NCBI GenBank assembly: GCA_050942695.1
Contig: JBMNNU010000058.1
Location: 1-14,443, forward strand
DNA length: 14,443 nucleotides
Source: JBMNNU01 sp050942695
GTDB taxonomy: Bacteria > Chloroflexota > UBA6077
Direction of reading: 5' to 3'
Made by a program: the position numbers and the translations under genes. This document shows, piece after piece, positions 1 through 5,025 of the stretch (positions are counted from its first letter, which is position 1; each line of letters begins with the position of its first letter). The notes under the pieces were generated by a model. It made no database searches. It was given only the letters and a program-made list of their open reading frames with translations, and was not told the DNA's origin.

Positions 1-218
1 AGCTCGTCCGCGATCGTCTTCAGGATCAGGGCTATGTTCGCTACACCCCTACTCCCAGCCGTGAGTGCTATCCGCTGTCCTGGCTTTACCCTCTGGGCTA
101 ATCCCACTCGGGCTAGCTCTTTGCGCACCTCTCCGGCTACGTCCTCTATCTGCTCCTTTGAAAAGTGACGCCGCACCAGCGCAACGTCGGGAATGGGCGC
201 TTTAGGAAAGCCGCTCAT
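1..218 (-). CDS. LarA-like (DUF2088) protein, N-terminal part only
   Basis: The reverse strand reads from an ATG at 218 to the window edge, giving 72 codons plus two bases of an open frame. An AGGAGGAG ribosome site lies a few bases upstream. The visible protein begins MSGFPKAPIP. It contains an RRHF segment, an acidic amphipathic stretch (EQIEDVAGEVRKEL, about residues 21-34), then VKPGQRIALTAGSRGVANIA near residues 43-62. That last motif is typical of the N-terminal domain of the LarA/DUF2088 family. Characterised members are nickel-pincer-dependent 2-hydroxyacid racemases such as lactate racemase; many relatives have no known substrate. The catalytic His and Lys residues lie outside the window, so activity cannot be judged. 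The gene lies 112 bp downstream of the CoA-transferase on the same strand and could be cotranscribed with it. Family call fairly sure, substrate unknown. Confidence 0.72.
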   Translation of the reverse strand, partial: MSGFPKAPIPDVALVRRHFSKEQIEDVAGEVRKELARVGLAQRVKPGQRIALTAGSRGVANIALILKTIADE

Positions 219-249
219 TACTCCTCCTATATATGCCATCCGCTACAAC

Positions 250-277
250 TTTTTACCCGAGACTATTACACAGCCAA
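250..277 (-). promoter_or_regulatory. weak candidate promoter for the LarA-like gene
   Basis: On the minus strand TTGGCT (272-277) and TAAAAA (250-255) are separated by 16 bp, upstream of the LarA-like start. The match to the sigma-70 consensus is modest, and read-through from the CoA-transferase is equally possible. Apart from this, the 112-bp gap between the two genes shows no terminator or RNA. Confidence 0.22.
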
Positions 278-330
278 ATAGGTTTTGATAGACGCTACTC
301 GGCGCTTACTAAGGCTGATAGGGTGGAACG

Positions 331-1515
331 CTACGATACAGCCCCTTCCGCCTTGAGACGCTCGGCATCTTCCTTGGAGTAACCAAGGAGATCGATCAGG
401 ATTTCATCGGTATGTTGACCCAAAAGGGGAGGCGCGCTCAGTATCCTCGTGCCGTCCTCGGCGAAACGGTACGGCATGTCGACGCATTTCACCTCGCCAG
501 CGATGGGGTGGTTGAAAACCTTAACCATCTCCCGAGCCGCGACCTGAGGATCCGCCAGTATCCGGTCGAGCGTGTTCACAGGCCCGATGGGCAGCCCCTC
601 GGCATCGAACAGCGTAATCCACTCCTCGGATGTCTTGGTCTTCATCCGCTCGGAGATCATCGCGTTAACCTTATCGCGGTTGGCAACCCGGTCCTTGTTG
701 ACGGCGAAATCGGGGTGGCTAGCGTATTCGGATAACCCGAGGAGCTCACACATCTTGGGCCACTGCCTGTCGTTGATCACCACGTGCACGTAGCGGCCAT
801 CGCCGCACTTGTAGTTGGCGCTGGGAACCCTGGTGGGATTTTCAGAGCCGAAGGTAGTAGGGACCTCTCCAGCACACAGCACCATACCGCTCAAGAAGGT
901 CATCATCGCCAGGCCGGTATCGAGCATTGCCAGGTCGATATACTGCCCCTTGCCGGTCTTTTCTCGCCTATAGAGGCTAACTGCGATGGAGAAAGCGGCG
1001 ACCATGGCGCTGGCAACGTCGGTGACGGGGACGCCGCATTTTACCGGCTCGCCCCCTCGGGAGCCCGTGACGCTCATGATACCGGACATAGCCTGGAGAA
1101 TGGGGTCGTATGCTCGCTTATCGCGCAGGGGTCCAGTTTGGCCAAAGCCCGATACAGAGCAGTAGATGATGCGGGGATTGATAGCTGCCAGCGTATCGTA
1201 ATCGATGCCCAACCGCTTGGTAACACCGGGGGCGAAGTTCTCCAGCACCACATCGGACTTAGCCACCAGCTCGCGGATAATTCGCTTCGCGCTCTCATTC
1301 TTTAGGTTCATGCCGATGCTGCGCTTGCTGCGGTTGACCGAGAAGAAGTATCCACTTTGCCCCTTGATGAAAGGGGGCCATCCTCTTGACTCGTCGCCAG
1401 CGCCCGGTTCCTCGACCTTGATCACATCGGCGCCCAACTCCGCCAGCATCAGCGAGCAATAGGGCCCTGCCAGTACCCGGGAGAAATCTAGCACTCGTAC
1501 ACCAGAAAGGGACAT
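331..1515 (-). CDS. CaiB/BaiF family (class III) CoA-transferase
   Basis: This 394-aa cytoplasmic enzyme probably moves CoA between a carboxylic acid and an acyl-CoA donor. The length fits the family (about 380-430 aa). The N-terminus (VRVLDFSRVLAGPYCSLMLA, residues 7-26) and the following LGADVIKVE are the hallmark opening of formyl-CoA transferase, CaiB and BaiF relatives. The conserved VSGFGQTGP sits at about 121-129. The Asp in PVTDVASAM (Asp166) aligns with the catalytic Asp169 of formyl-CoA transferase that forms the acyl-anhydride. REKTGKGQYIDLAM follows at 184-197. GGAGGT lies about 9 bases upstream of the ATG and supports the start. A LarA-like gene follows on the same strand, which suggests handling of a hydroxy acid, but the acyl substrate cannot be read from sequence. 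The family contains many wrongly named paralogues, so no specific name is given. Confidence 0.93.
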   Translation of the reverse strand: MSLSGVRVLDFSRVLAGPYCSLMLAELGADVIKVEEPGAGDESRGWPPFIKGQSGYFFSVNRSKRSIGMNLKNESAKRIIRELVAKSDVVLENFAPGVTKRLGIDYDTLAAINPRIIYCSVSGFGQTGPLRDKRAYDPILQAMSGIMSVTGSRGGEPVKCGVPVTDVASAMVAAFSIAVSLYRREKTGKGQYIDLAMLDTGLAMMTFLSGMVLCAGEVPTTFGSENPTRVPSANYKCGDGRYVHVVINDRQWPKMCELLGLSEYASHPDFAVNKDRVANRDKVNAMISERMKTKTSEEWITLFDAEGLPIGPVNTLDRILADPQVAAREMVKVFNHPIAGEVKCVDMPYRFAEDGTRILSAPPLLGQHTDEILIDLLGYSKEDAERLKAEGAVS

Positions 1516-1536
1516 CTCGATTTACCTCCAGAAATC

Positions 1537-1564
1537 GATCTATTAATAAAAAGTCGATTGTCAA
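1537..1564 (-). promoter_or_regulatory. candidate promoter of the CoA-transferase gene
   Basis: On the minus strand a perfect -35 TTGACA (1559-1564) is followed after 16 bp by TAGATC (1537-1542), a poor -10, within an AT-rich stretch. If this -10 is used the mRNA would start almost on the ribosome site, so the true -10 may lie elsewhere in the ATTAATA run. Short inverted arms AATCGA/TCGATT (1533-1538 and 1554-1559) overlap the same elements. Confidence 0.4.
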
Positions 1565-1669
1565 GCGAACCGGGGATGCTCGTAGTCAGCGGACCGTCTG
1601 GAGAGCACAAGAGGAAGGGTCGACGGCTTCGCCGCTAACCTTGAACATTTGGGGTGTCCCGCCTAGTCA

Positions 1670-1699
1670 GATGATACTATTCGGAGCGATGGTATCATC
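1670..1699. repeat. 8-bp inverted repeat with 14-bp spacer
   Basis: GATGATAC (1670-1677) and GTATCATC (1692-1699) are exact inverted arms around 14 bp. A CTAG tetranucleotide lies just outside each arm, at slightly different distances. It lies between the DUF1540 terminator and the CoA-transferase promoter, about 105 bp upstream of the -35. There is no T-tract, so a protein-binding site is more likely than a terminator. Confidence 0.5.
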
Positions 1700-1720
1700 G
1701 CTAGATGAGGCTGTCAAACA

Positions 1721-1748
1721 AACCAAAAGGGCGCCCTCGAGGACGCCC
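1721..1748 (-). terminator. intrinsic terminator after the nrdR-DUF1540 pair
   Basis: GGGCG (1729-1733) pairs with CGCCC (1744-1748), and CC/GG next to them pairs around TCGA with one C/A mismatch. On the minus strand the stem is followed by TTTTGGTT. It lies 20 bp past the DUF1540 stop codon, as expected for a Rho-independent terminator. Confidence 0.75.
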
Positions 1749-1768
1749 CGCGCTGGTTAGCCATCCGT

Positions 1769-1975
1769 CTACATGCTTTTCCGCTCGAAGGTGTAGCAGA
1801 GAGTATCTTCGTCCGTTTCCGCAGGGGTTTGTTTCAGTTGCTCGGCGTGAACACCATGCGCATCGGCCGCCTGAATAGGCGAGGAGGGGGCCATTACCAG
1901 GATCTGATCGGCCATGCAGAAGTTGTCGTTTCCCCAGTACTCGCAGTTGCTAACGGTGCACCTGATGGTAGGCAT
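1769..1975 (-). CDS. DUF1540-family small cysteine-rich protein
   Basis: This 68-aa protein begins MPTIRCTVSNCEYWGNDNFC and continues ADQILV. The pattern C-x4-C-x-YW-x6-C followed by A-x2-I-x-V is the signature of the DUF1540 domain, a small Cys-rich domain found in Firmicutes and Chloroflexota that may bind metal. Cysteines are at 6, 11, 20 and 60. The last sits in a C-terminal TLCYTF segment, so four Cys could form one metal site (inference). A GGGGGA ribosome site lies about 7 bases before the ATG. The gene follows nrdR on the same strand after 103 bp and ends at a terminator, so the two are probably cotranscribed. The biological role of this family is unknown to me. Confidence 0.82.
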   Translation of the reverse strand: MPTIRCTVSNCEYWGNDNFCMADQILVMAPSSPIQAADAHGVHAEQLKQTPAETDEDTLCYTFERKSM

Positions 1976-2078
1976 TTCGATCCCCCAAATCGTTCATCCA
2001 TGCTGGATGCGTTTCCACATCAACAACGAAAGCCCGTCGTTATTTGTTGTTGCTGCATGAAGTGTGCCGTATTCAGCA

Positions 2079-2531
2079 TCAATGGGCTTTGAGTAAAGCT
2101 TGGAGCTCTTCCTGAAACGACTGGAGGTCGGTGAAGGCGCGATATACGGAGGCGAAGCGGATGTAGGCTACTTTATCCAGTGCCCTCAGCTTGTCCATGA
2201 CCATCTCGCCGATAACGTTGCTCGTTACCTCTGTTTCCTCGCGACACCGGCAAGCAATTTCCACCTGATCTACCAGACTTTCGATAGTCTCCGAACTGAT
2301 CGGTCGCTTTTCGCAGGCTTTTTGGATCCCGAGGCGCAGCTTTACCCGGTCGAAGGGCTCCCTTCGGCCATCCTTTTTGACGACAACCAGGTTCAGCACC
2401 TCGGCTTGCTCGTAGCTACTGAAGCGACGGCTACAGCAACTGCAGAGCCGGCGACGACGCGTAGTACCTGCCGCCAGGTCTCTTTTATCTACTACTTTGG
2501 TTTGGTCATGTCCGCAATATGGGCATTTCAA
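2079..2531 (-). CDS. nrdR: NrdR, ribonucleotide reductase transcriptional repressor
   Basis: NrdR senses ATP/dATP and represses ribonucleotide reductase genes. The 150-aa length is typical. An N-terminal zinc ribbon has CPYC (Cys3, Cys6) and Cys30/Cys33, followed by RRFSSYE. The ATP-cone spans about residues 49-139, with VKKDGRREPFDR, QKACEKRP and the diagnostic VAYIRFASVYRAF near 121-133. The second Cys pair is written CSCCSRRF, with an extra Cys32 and Ser where most NrdRs have Gly. The start is TTG at 2529-2531: the frame is closed upstream by a TAA and no other start precedes the zinc ribbon. The ribosome site is weak. A seven-codon ATG frame upstream ends in a TGA overlapping the TTG, so translational coupling is possible. 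No ribonucleotide reductase gene is in the window. Confidence 0.95.
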   Translation of the reverse strand: MKCPYCGHDQTKVVDKRDLAAGTTRRRRLCSCCSRRFSSYEQAEVLNLVVVKKDGRREPFDRVKLRLGIQKACEKRPISSETIESLVDQVEIACRCREETEVTSNVIGEMVMDKLRALDKVAYIRFASVYRAFTDLQSFQEELQALLKAH

Positions 2532-2570
2532 GGTATTGTAAGCAGCACCATAAAATGCTAAACTGACGGT

Positions 2571-2599
2571 ATCTTAGTTACCTCGCTTTGCCTTGTCAA
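2571..2599 (-). promoter_or_regulatory. sigma-70-type promoter of nrdR
   Basis: On the minus strand a perfect TTGACA (2594-2599) and TAAGAT (2571-2576) are exactly 17 bp apart. The predicted start leaves a leader of roughly 33 nt before the TTG start codon. The -35 lies inside the 19-bp palindrome at 2587-2605, so occupancy there should block transcription. Confidence 0.72.
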
Positions 2600-2605
2600 G
2601 GCAAA
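2587..2605. promoter_or_regulatory. perfect 19-bp palindrome, probable operator
   Basis: TTTGCCTTG and CAAGGCAAA are perfect 9-bp arms around a single T. The palindrome covers the -35 of the nrdR promoter. It does not resemble the AT-rich NrdR box as I know it, so the binding protein is unlikely to be NrdR itself. The divergent HTH protein at 2840 is one candidate. Confidence 0.65.
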
Positions 2606-2744
2606 CCTCGTTACTCTGTCGTCCCTAAGCAACCTTTGCACATCTGCACACAATTCGGTTAGTCCTGCTGTCTCGGGTTGCGCTCGCTTTCTTGGTGATG
2701 AACTGAATGTAATAACACTGTCACGCGCATACACGATCTTGTAC

Positions 2745-2773
2745 TTGCATGAAAATAAAAGACAGTGTACTAT
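2745..2773 (+). promoter_or_regulatory. candidate promoter of the HTH gene
   Basis: TTGCAT (2745-2750) and TACTAT (2768-2773) are 17 bp apart in an AT-rich stretch, about 67 bp before the GTG start. Exact 8-bp inverted arms, ACACTGTC (2715-2722) and GACAGTGT (2761-2768), flank the -35, and the second arm touches the -10. Confidence 0.45.
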
Positions 2774-2788
2774 GCAGCAGCCATCGAT

Positions 2789-2809
2789 AGTAACATCGAT
2801 TATGTTACT
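2789..2809. promoter_or_regulatory. inverted repeat between promoter and HTH gene
   Basis: AGTAACAT (2789-2796) and ATGTTACT (2802-2809) are perfect arms with a 5-bp spacer, just downstream of the predicted transcription start and about 30 bp before the GTG. ATCGAT also occurs twice here (2783-2788 and 2795-2800). The position suits a roadblock operator, possibly for autoregulation. Confidence 0.5.
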
Positions 2810-2839
2810 GAGCATAATTAGATATGGGAGGCTGATCCT

Positions 2840-3028
2840 GTGGAAAGGATGATGACAGTCAAAGAGGTAGCTGTGTATCTGAAGTTGAATCCCATCACCG
2901 TATACAGATACGCCGCTCAAGGGAAAATCCCTGGTTTCAAAGTAGGGAGCTCTTGGCGCTTTAAAAAAGAGATACTGGATGAATGGGTGGTTAACGAAGC
3001 TAGGCGATATTCAGCCCCCTCCGTGTAA
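2840..3028 (+). CDS. excisionase-type helix-turn-helix DNA-binding protein
   Basis: This 62-aa protein is one HTH_17/excisionase-family domain (MerR-like winged helix). MTVKEVAVYLKLNPITVYRY (residues 5-24) forms the helix-turn-helix, GKIPGFKVGSSWRF (28-41) the wing, and KKEILDEWV the last helix. The GTG at 2840 is chosen because GGGAGG lies 8 bases upstream; the internal ATGs at codons 4-5 would also leave the domain intact. Such proteins act as phage excisionases or as small regulators. No integrase, recombinase or att-like pair is nearby, so a stand-alone regulator is more likely. It is transcribed divergently from nrdR across a gap rich in palindromes. Its target is unknown. Confidence 0.85.
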   Translation: MERMMTVKEVAVYLKLNPITVYRYAAQGKIPGFKVGSSWRFKKEILDEWVVNEARRYSAPSV

Positions 3029-3086
3029 TCCACATCCCCATATAAATTAGTAAAAACAAACATCATCCTAACGATTGATCAAAACC

Positions 3087-3149
3087 ATCCGGATCCATTC
3101 GCCCTCGAGCGTATATCCGGATTATATGTTGATCGCTATATGTTGATCG
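3087..3149. repeat. cluster of short repeats in the convergent gap
   Basis: The self-complementary ATCCGGAT occurs at 3087-3094 and 3115-3122. TATATGTTGATCG is then repeated exactly at 3123-3135 and 3137-3149, a 14-bp period. A further TTGATC is at 3075-3080. No clear terminator is visible between the converging genes. The function is unknown. Confidence 0.6.
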
Positions 3150-3196
3150 GCTCTTGTAGTCGTATCTTATGGGCGAACTTTCCCTAGCAGACCGGC

Positions 3197-3553
3197 TTAT
3201 CTGTTAGCTTTAGCAGAGACCAATCTGTTCCATAGGTCGTAGGCTACCCTGTCCTTTGGAACCAGCCTGCTTCCCGGCTCAGCTACCATATCGCCCCTGG
3301 CCTTAAACTCCCCTCGTTCGGGATGCCGGATATCGAAGTAGGTCGCTCCCTGCTGTAAACGACTACCCTCCGGCACGATCACCAACTGCTTCAAGTCCGA
3401 CGAGGTCCAATCCGGAAGCAGGTCGACTATATCTTTGTAATCGAAGGCTGTCAGCGCCCCTTCCTCGTACTGCTCGCCATCCAGGCCGTAGTTCTGCCCC
3501 GCCAGAAACTCGGGGTTGAGGTCCTTTTGATACTCCTCCGGATGCTGCTCCAC
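3197..3553 (-). CDS. conserved-looking hypothetical protein, 118 aa
   Basis: I do not recognise a named domain. The protein is soluble-looking, without a signal peptide or membrane segment. It opens MEQHPEEYQKDLNPEFLAGQ, has an acidic middle (DYKDIVDLLPDW, about 38-49), then LKQLVIVPEGSRLQQGATYF and a charged C-terminal half ending near DLWNRLVSAKANR. The phrases 'DLNP..LAGQN.G' and 'G.RLQQGATY.D' recall small uncharacterised bacterial proteins I have seen, but I cannot name the family. The GTG start has GGAGGT five bases upstream, and codon use resembles the neighbours, so the gene is probably real. It stands alone, converging with the HTH gene and diverging from the aminotransferase. Confidence 0.72.
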   Translation of the reverse strand: MEQHPEEYQKDLNPEFLAGQNYGLDGEQYEEGALTAFDYKDIVDLLPDWTSSDLKQLVIVPEGSRLQQGATYFDIRHPERGEFKARGDMVAEPGSRLVPKDRVAYDLWNRLVSAKANR

Positions 3554-3815
3554 TGCACACCTCCTCGTCTCCGCATGTCACATCGCCGAGCTTCCCCGAT
3601 AGGTGCCGGCGTAAGCTGCTGATGGCGGCAAGATCCATACCGTTTGCGGGGTTGCGAAGGGTGTTGTAACATAACGTAGCATCGCCGCGTGTAACACAGC
3701 ATCGATCGCCTCGTCGATCACCAGACTGGCCCAACCACGGGATGCGGAGTGGCAATCGTCCGGTCCAAAAACGTCATCATTGGCGCACAATAAGGATAAT
3801 AGGAGGTCTGTTACG
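3554..3815. other. divergent intergenic region, nothing firm
   Basis: This 262-bp gap separates the 118-aa gene (minus) from the aminotransferase (plus). I see no convincing promoter for either gene. GATCG/CGATC make a small inverted repeat near 3713-3728. AGCATCG occurs twice (3678-3684 and 3708-3714), and the second copy, as ACACAGCATCG, recurs at 7282-7292 in the left arm of the fold-back element. Open frames across the gap look non-coding. Confidence 0.4.
3801..3807 (+). promoter_or_regulatory. ribosome binding site fixing the aminotransferase start
   Basis: AGGAGGT lies 8 bases before the ATG at 3816. The frame is open to a TTG at 3780, but that codon has no ribosome site and would place this AGGAGGT inside the coding sequence. 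Confidence 0.8.
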
Positions 3816-4982
3816 ATGCCCAAGCCCCTTTCCACCAAAATTACCAGCATGGCCGGTTCTGCTACAGTTCAGGTGATGAATAAAGCCCGCGCCCTGAAAC
3901 AGCAAGGGGTTGATGTCATGGATCTGGGTGGTGGAGACCCGGATTTCGACACCCCATTAAACATCCAGCAGGCTGCTATCGAGTCGATGCAATCGGGCTT
4001 CACCCACTACGTAGCCAGCAGCGGCATCCCGCAACTGCGAAAGGCTATTGCGAAGAAGCTGGCAACCGATAACGGCGTGGAGGTCGATCCAGACAAGGGC
4101 ATCCTCGTGACCCCCGGCGGGAAGATGGCCCTGTACGCATCGATCATAACGCTCCTAAACGAGGGTGACGAGGTTATCCTCCCGGAGCCAGCATGGGTGA
4201 GCTATAGGCCGATCATCAGGCTGGCCGGCGGCACTACCGTGCCCGTGAACCTGACGGCCGACAAGGGCTTCTCCATCACCGAGGAGATGCTGAAGGAGAA
4301 AATAACCCCCAAGACCAAACTGATCATCATCAACTCCCCGTCCAACCCCACCGGCAAGGTGCTGACCAGGGAAGAGCTAGAGATAATCGCAGCCGCGGCC
4401 AGGGACAACGACCTGTACGTGATCTCCGACGAGATCTACGAAAAGATAATATTCGACAATCGGGAGCACATCAGCATCGCCAGCCTGCCGGGGATGGCTG
4501 AGCGGACCCTGGTGCTCAACGGCCACTCCAAGTGCTACGCCATGACGGGCTGGAGATTGGGCTACGTAGCGGGACCCGCAGCCATCGTCAAGGAGATCGG
4601 CAAGATCCAGGAACAGGCCGTCACCTGCGCCCCATCTTTCGTCCAGGTCGCCGGTTTGACCGCACTGGAGGGTCCGCAGGATGAGGTCGTAAAGATGACC
4701 GCGGAGTACGAGAGGCGGCGCAACTTCTTCGTGGACATGCTGAACGACATACCTCACGTGAGTTGCTTCAAGCCTGAGGGCGCTTTCTACGCCTTCCCCA
4801 AGTTCGACCTGGGCCTGGACTCCATTCAGGTAGCGGACATGCTGCTGGAGAAGGCTAGAGTAGCTGGCACTCCCGGCTCGGCCTTCGGCGAGATCGGGAA
4901 CGGCCACGTCAGGTTCTCCTTCGCCTCGGCGCCTGAGGTACTTGAGACCGCGGCCAGGCGGATCAAGGAGATGCTTAGCTAA
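3816..4982 (+). CDS. class I PLP aminotransferase (aspartate aminotransferase-like)
   Basis: A fold-type I PLP enzyme of 388 aa, typical length for the class I aspartate/aromatic aminotransferase group. Visible landmarks are GGGDPDFDTP (38-47), YVASSGIPQLRKAI (65-78), the NSPSNPTGK loop (173-181, Asn177 contacting PLP), SDEIYEKI (204-211, Asp205 and Tyr208), and the Schiff-base Lys239 in HSKCYAMTGWRLGY. Arg366 in HVRFSFA is the expected carboxylate-binding residue. It probably transfers an amino group between an amino acid and 2-oxoglutarate in the cytoplasm. Aspartate is the most likely donor, but aromatic, alanine or other specificities share these motifs. Aspartate would feed the hom-thrC genes 7 kb away. 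The gene is monocistronic and ends at a strong shared terminator. Confidence 0.93.
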   Translation: MPKPLSTKITSMAGSATVQVMNKARALKQQGVDVMDLGGGDPDFDTPLNIQQAAIESMQSGFTHYVASSGIPQLRKAIAKKLATDNGVEVDPDKGILVTPGGKMALYASIITLLNEGDEVILPEPAWVSYRPIIRLAGGTTVPVNLTADKGFSITEEMLKEKITPKTKLIIINSPSNPTGKVLTREELEIIAAAARDNDLYVISDEIYEKIIFDNREHISIASLPGMAERTLVLNGHSKCYAMTGWRLGYVAGPAAIVKEIGKIQEQAVTCAPSFVQVAGLTALEGPQDEVVKMTAEYERRRNFFVDMLNDIPHVSCFKPEGAFYAFPKFDLGLDSIQVADMLLEKARVAGTPGSAFGEIGNGHVRFSFASAPEVLETAARRIKEMLS

Positions 4983-4992
4983 GTATTTTAAT

Positions 4993-5025
4993 AAGGGTCT
5001 CATTCGCCAGGCGAATGAGACCCTT
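4993..5025. terminator. bidirectional terminator overlapping coding sequence
   Basis: Perfect 16-bp inverted arms (4993-5008 and 5010-5025) flank a single base. The plus side is followed by TTTCTTCT-like sequence, and the minus side reads into TTATTAAAATA. It terminates the aminotransferase 10 bp past its stop, and from the other side the molybdopterin oxidoreductase. The oxidoreductase stop codon (5000-5002) and its last seven or so codons lie inside the hairpin. Confidence 0.88.

Noticed and set aside
2..14. 13-bp identity (GCTCGTCCGCGAT) with 7650-7662
   Set aside because: One match of this length is expected by chance in a window of this size, and one copy lies in coding sequence.
2587..2605. 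NrdR box for autoregulation
   Set aside because: The palindrome lacks the ACA-rich, AT-centred pattern of NrdR boxes, and only one site is seen.
2840..3553. Toxin-antitoxin pair or integrated element
   Set aside because: The two genes converge instead of forming an operon, neither resembles a toxin, and no integrase or recombinase is present.
3578..3850. 90-aa minus-strand frame between the 118-aa gene and the aminotransferase
   Set aside because: It starts inside the aminotransferase gene, has no ribosome site and no recognisable domain.
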